From Vibrio sp. Isolate34 (GTDB taxonomy: Bacteria > Pseudomonadota > Gammaproteobacteria > Enterobacterales > Vibrionaceae), in assembly GCF_022397915.1 (NCBI RefSeq), contig NZ_JAKEUO010000002.1:317863-381862 (forward strand): a stretch of DNA of 64,000 nt, written 5' to 3'. Positions 62,621 to 64,000 of this stretch are shown piece by piece. Below the pieces are notes generated by a model. The model ran no database searches and was not told the origin of the DNA. It saw only the letters and a program-made list of their open reading frames with translations. Each line of letters begins with the position of its first letter. Position 1 is the stretch's first letter. The translations under genes were made by a program, and so were the position numbers.

Positions 62621-64000
62621 ATGTGTGGTATTGTTGGAATCGTGGGTTCAACACCTGTAAACCAGTCTATTTATGACGCTTTAACGGTATTGCAGCATCG
62701 TGGCCAAGATGCCGCTGGTATTTGTACCATAGAAAGCAATCGTTTCCGTCTGCGTAAGGCGAACGGTTTAGTAAAAGATGTTTTTGAAGCAAAACACATG
62801 CAACGCCTCCAAGGTAACGTTGGTATTGGCCATGTTCGTTACCCGACAGCAGGTAGCTCAAGTGCGTCGGAAGCTCAGCCTTTCTACGTAAACTCGCCTT
62901 TTGGCATCACATTGGCTCACAACGGCAACCTAACGAACGCAAACGAAGTTCGTGAGAAGTTGTTCGAGAAAGACCGTCGTCATGTAAACACAACGTCTGA
63001 CTCTGAAGTTCTACTGAACGTATTGGCTCATGAGATCGATACCGTTAAAGGTAACGTGACTTCTGACGATGTTTTCCGTGCTGTATCTAATGTACACCGC
63101 ACGATTCGTGGTGCTTACGCAGTAACGGCAATGATCATCGGCCACGGTATGATCGCATTCCGTGACCCACATGGTATTCGTCCACTGTGTCTTGGTAAGC
63201 GTGAAGTTAATGGTAAAACAGAGTACATGGTTGCATCTGAATCAGTAGCACTTGATGCTGTTGGTTTTGATTTCATGCGCGACGTAGCACCGGGTGAAGC
63301 TATCTACGCAACGTTCGACGGTGAACTTTTCACTAAGCAATGTGCAGACAACCCACAACTAAACCCATGTATCTTTGAGTTTGTATACTTTGCACGCCCA
63401 GATTCATTCATCGACAAAATCTCGGTTTACAGCGCACGCGTTGAGATGGGTGAGATGCTAGGTAAGCGTATTAAAGAAGAGTATGCAGACTTAGACATTG
63501 ATGTGGTTATCCCAATTCCTGAAACATCGAACGATATTGCACTTCGCATCGCTCAAGCGATCAATAAGCCATACCGTCAAGGTTTCGTGAAAAACCGTTA
63601 TGTTGGCCGCACGTTCATCATGCCTGGTCAACAGCAGCGTAAGAAGTCAGTTCGTCGTAAGCTGAATGCAATCCGTTCTGAGTTTAAAGATAAGAACGTT
63701 CTATTGGTTGATGACTCCATCGTTCGCGGTACTACATCAGAGCAAATCATTGAGATGGCTCGTGATTCGGGCGCTAACAAAGTTTTCATGGTTTCAGCAG
63801 CTCCAGAGGTTCGCTTCCCTAACGTTTACGGCATCGATATGCCGAGCGCAACTGAGCTGATTGCTCATGGTCGTGACAACGAAACGATTTGTAAGCAGAT
63901 TGGCGCAGACGCTTTGATCTTCCAAACGCTACCAGACTTAATCTCTGCAGTAGGTATGGGCAATCAAGACATCTCTCGTTTTGATACTTCGGTATTTAAC
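62621..64000 (+). CDS. purF: Amidophosphoribosyltransferase PurF (partial, runs off the window)
   Basis: PurF makes 5-phosphoribosylamine from PRPP and glutamine, the first committed purine step. The visible 460 codons (E. coli has 505) start [10 protein letters not shown], where Cys2 is the glutaminase nucleophile, continue with [14 protein letters not shown] [22 protein letters not shown] and AHNGNLTN in the N-terminal Ntn domain, and the PRPP-binding [14 protein letters not shown] near residue 365. The frame is open to the last base of the window. AGGATTAGGAC lies before the ATG. It is PurR-controlled with cvpA. Confidence 0.97.
   Translation, partial: MCGIVGIVGSTPVNQSIYDALTVLQHRGQDAAGICTIESNRFRLRKANGLVKDVFEAKHMQRLQGNVGIGHVRYPTAGSSSASEAQPFYVNSPFGITLAHNGNLTNANEVREKLFEKDRRHVNTTSDSEVLLNVLAHEIDTVKGNVTSDDVFRAVSNVHRTIRGAYAVTAMIIGHGMIAFRDPHGIRPLCLGKREVNGKTEYMVASESVALDAVGFDFMRDVAPGEAIYATFDGELFTKQCADNPQLNPCIFEFVYFARPDSFIDKISVYSARVEMGEMLGKRIKEEYADLDIDVVIPIPETSNDIALRIAQAINKPYRQGFVKNRYVGRTFIMPGQQQRKKSVRRKLNAIRSEFKDKNVLLVDDSIVRGTTSEQIIEMARDSGANKVFMVSAAPEVRFPNVYGIDMPSATELIAHGRDNETICKQIGADALIFQTLPDLISAVGMGNQDISRFDTSVFN

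Overview
The window is chromosomal DNA of a marine gammaproteobacterium, almost certainly a Vibrio and probably of the Splendidus clade. That placement rests on recognised proteins and gene order (HubP-type FimV, a second Asd in the usg position, yecM/argS, yoaA-tsaB-slp-fadD-rnd-minEDC, mnmC/fabB-pdxB-asd-hubP-truA-accD-folC-dedD-cvpA-purF), not on a database search. Most of the window is conserved core genome. The accessory part is a siderophore locus at about 29.4-42.9 kb.

Layout. 1-4.5 kb: the 3' end of znuA, a large membrane-anchored propeller/AraC-type regulator, a 7-bp tandem repeat and a structured intergenic stretch. 4.5-7.3 kb: the feoABC ferrous-iron operon with a Fur-box-like site. 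7.4-12.2 kb: HIT protein, argS, yecM, purU and a small unknown gene, with a long inverted-repeat element between yecM and purU. 12.4-20 kb: yoaA, tsaB, a small unknown gene, an Slp lipoprotein, an alpha/beta hydrolase, fadD and rnd. 20.1-28.9 kb: minCDE, ycgL, an MltB-family transglycosylase, a LysR regulator, nupC, a CPA1 antiporter and folD. 29.1 kb: tRNA-Arg(UCU).

29.4-42.9 kb is an aerobactin system in a non-enterobacterial arrangement. iucC is divergent from an operon of MFS exporter, iutA, a three-gene ABC importer (vatC, vatD, vatB types), a YdjA-like nitroreductase, an iucA-iucB gene fusion and iucD. Two Fur-box-like sites lie in the divergent promoter region. The pieces together would make aerobactin (IucD hydroxylates lysine, IucB acetylates, IucA and IucC condense with citrate), export it (MFS) and take it back (IutA, VatCDB). 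The key observation is an in-frame TAA at codon 72 of the iucA-iucB fusion; the reading frame is otherwise intact on both sides. If real, the strain may be unable to make aerobactin while keeping import, which would resemble the siderophore 'cheater' state known in marine vibrios.

43.3-64 kb returns to core genes: aroC, a TRIC/UPF0126 protein, epmC-yfcL, an FMN reductase, mnmC, fabB with a 3' UTR that probably carries the FarS small RNA, pdxB, asd, hubP, truA, accD, folC, dedD, then a PurR-box-like site before cvpA and the start of purF, which runs off the window. I found no integrase, transposase, CRISPR array or rRNA.
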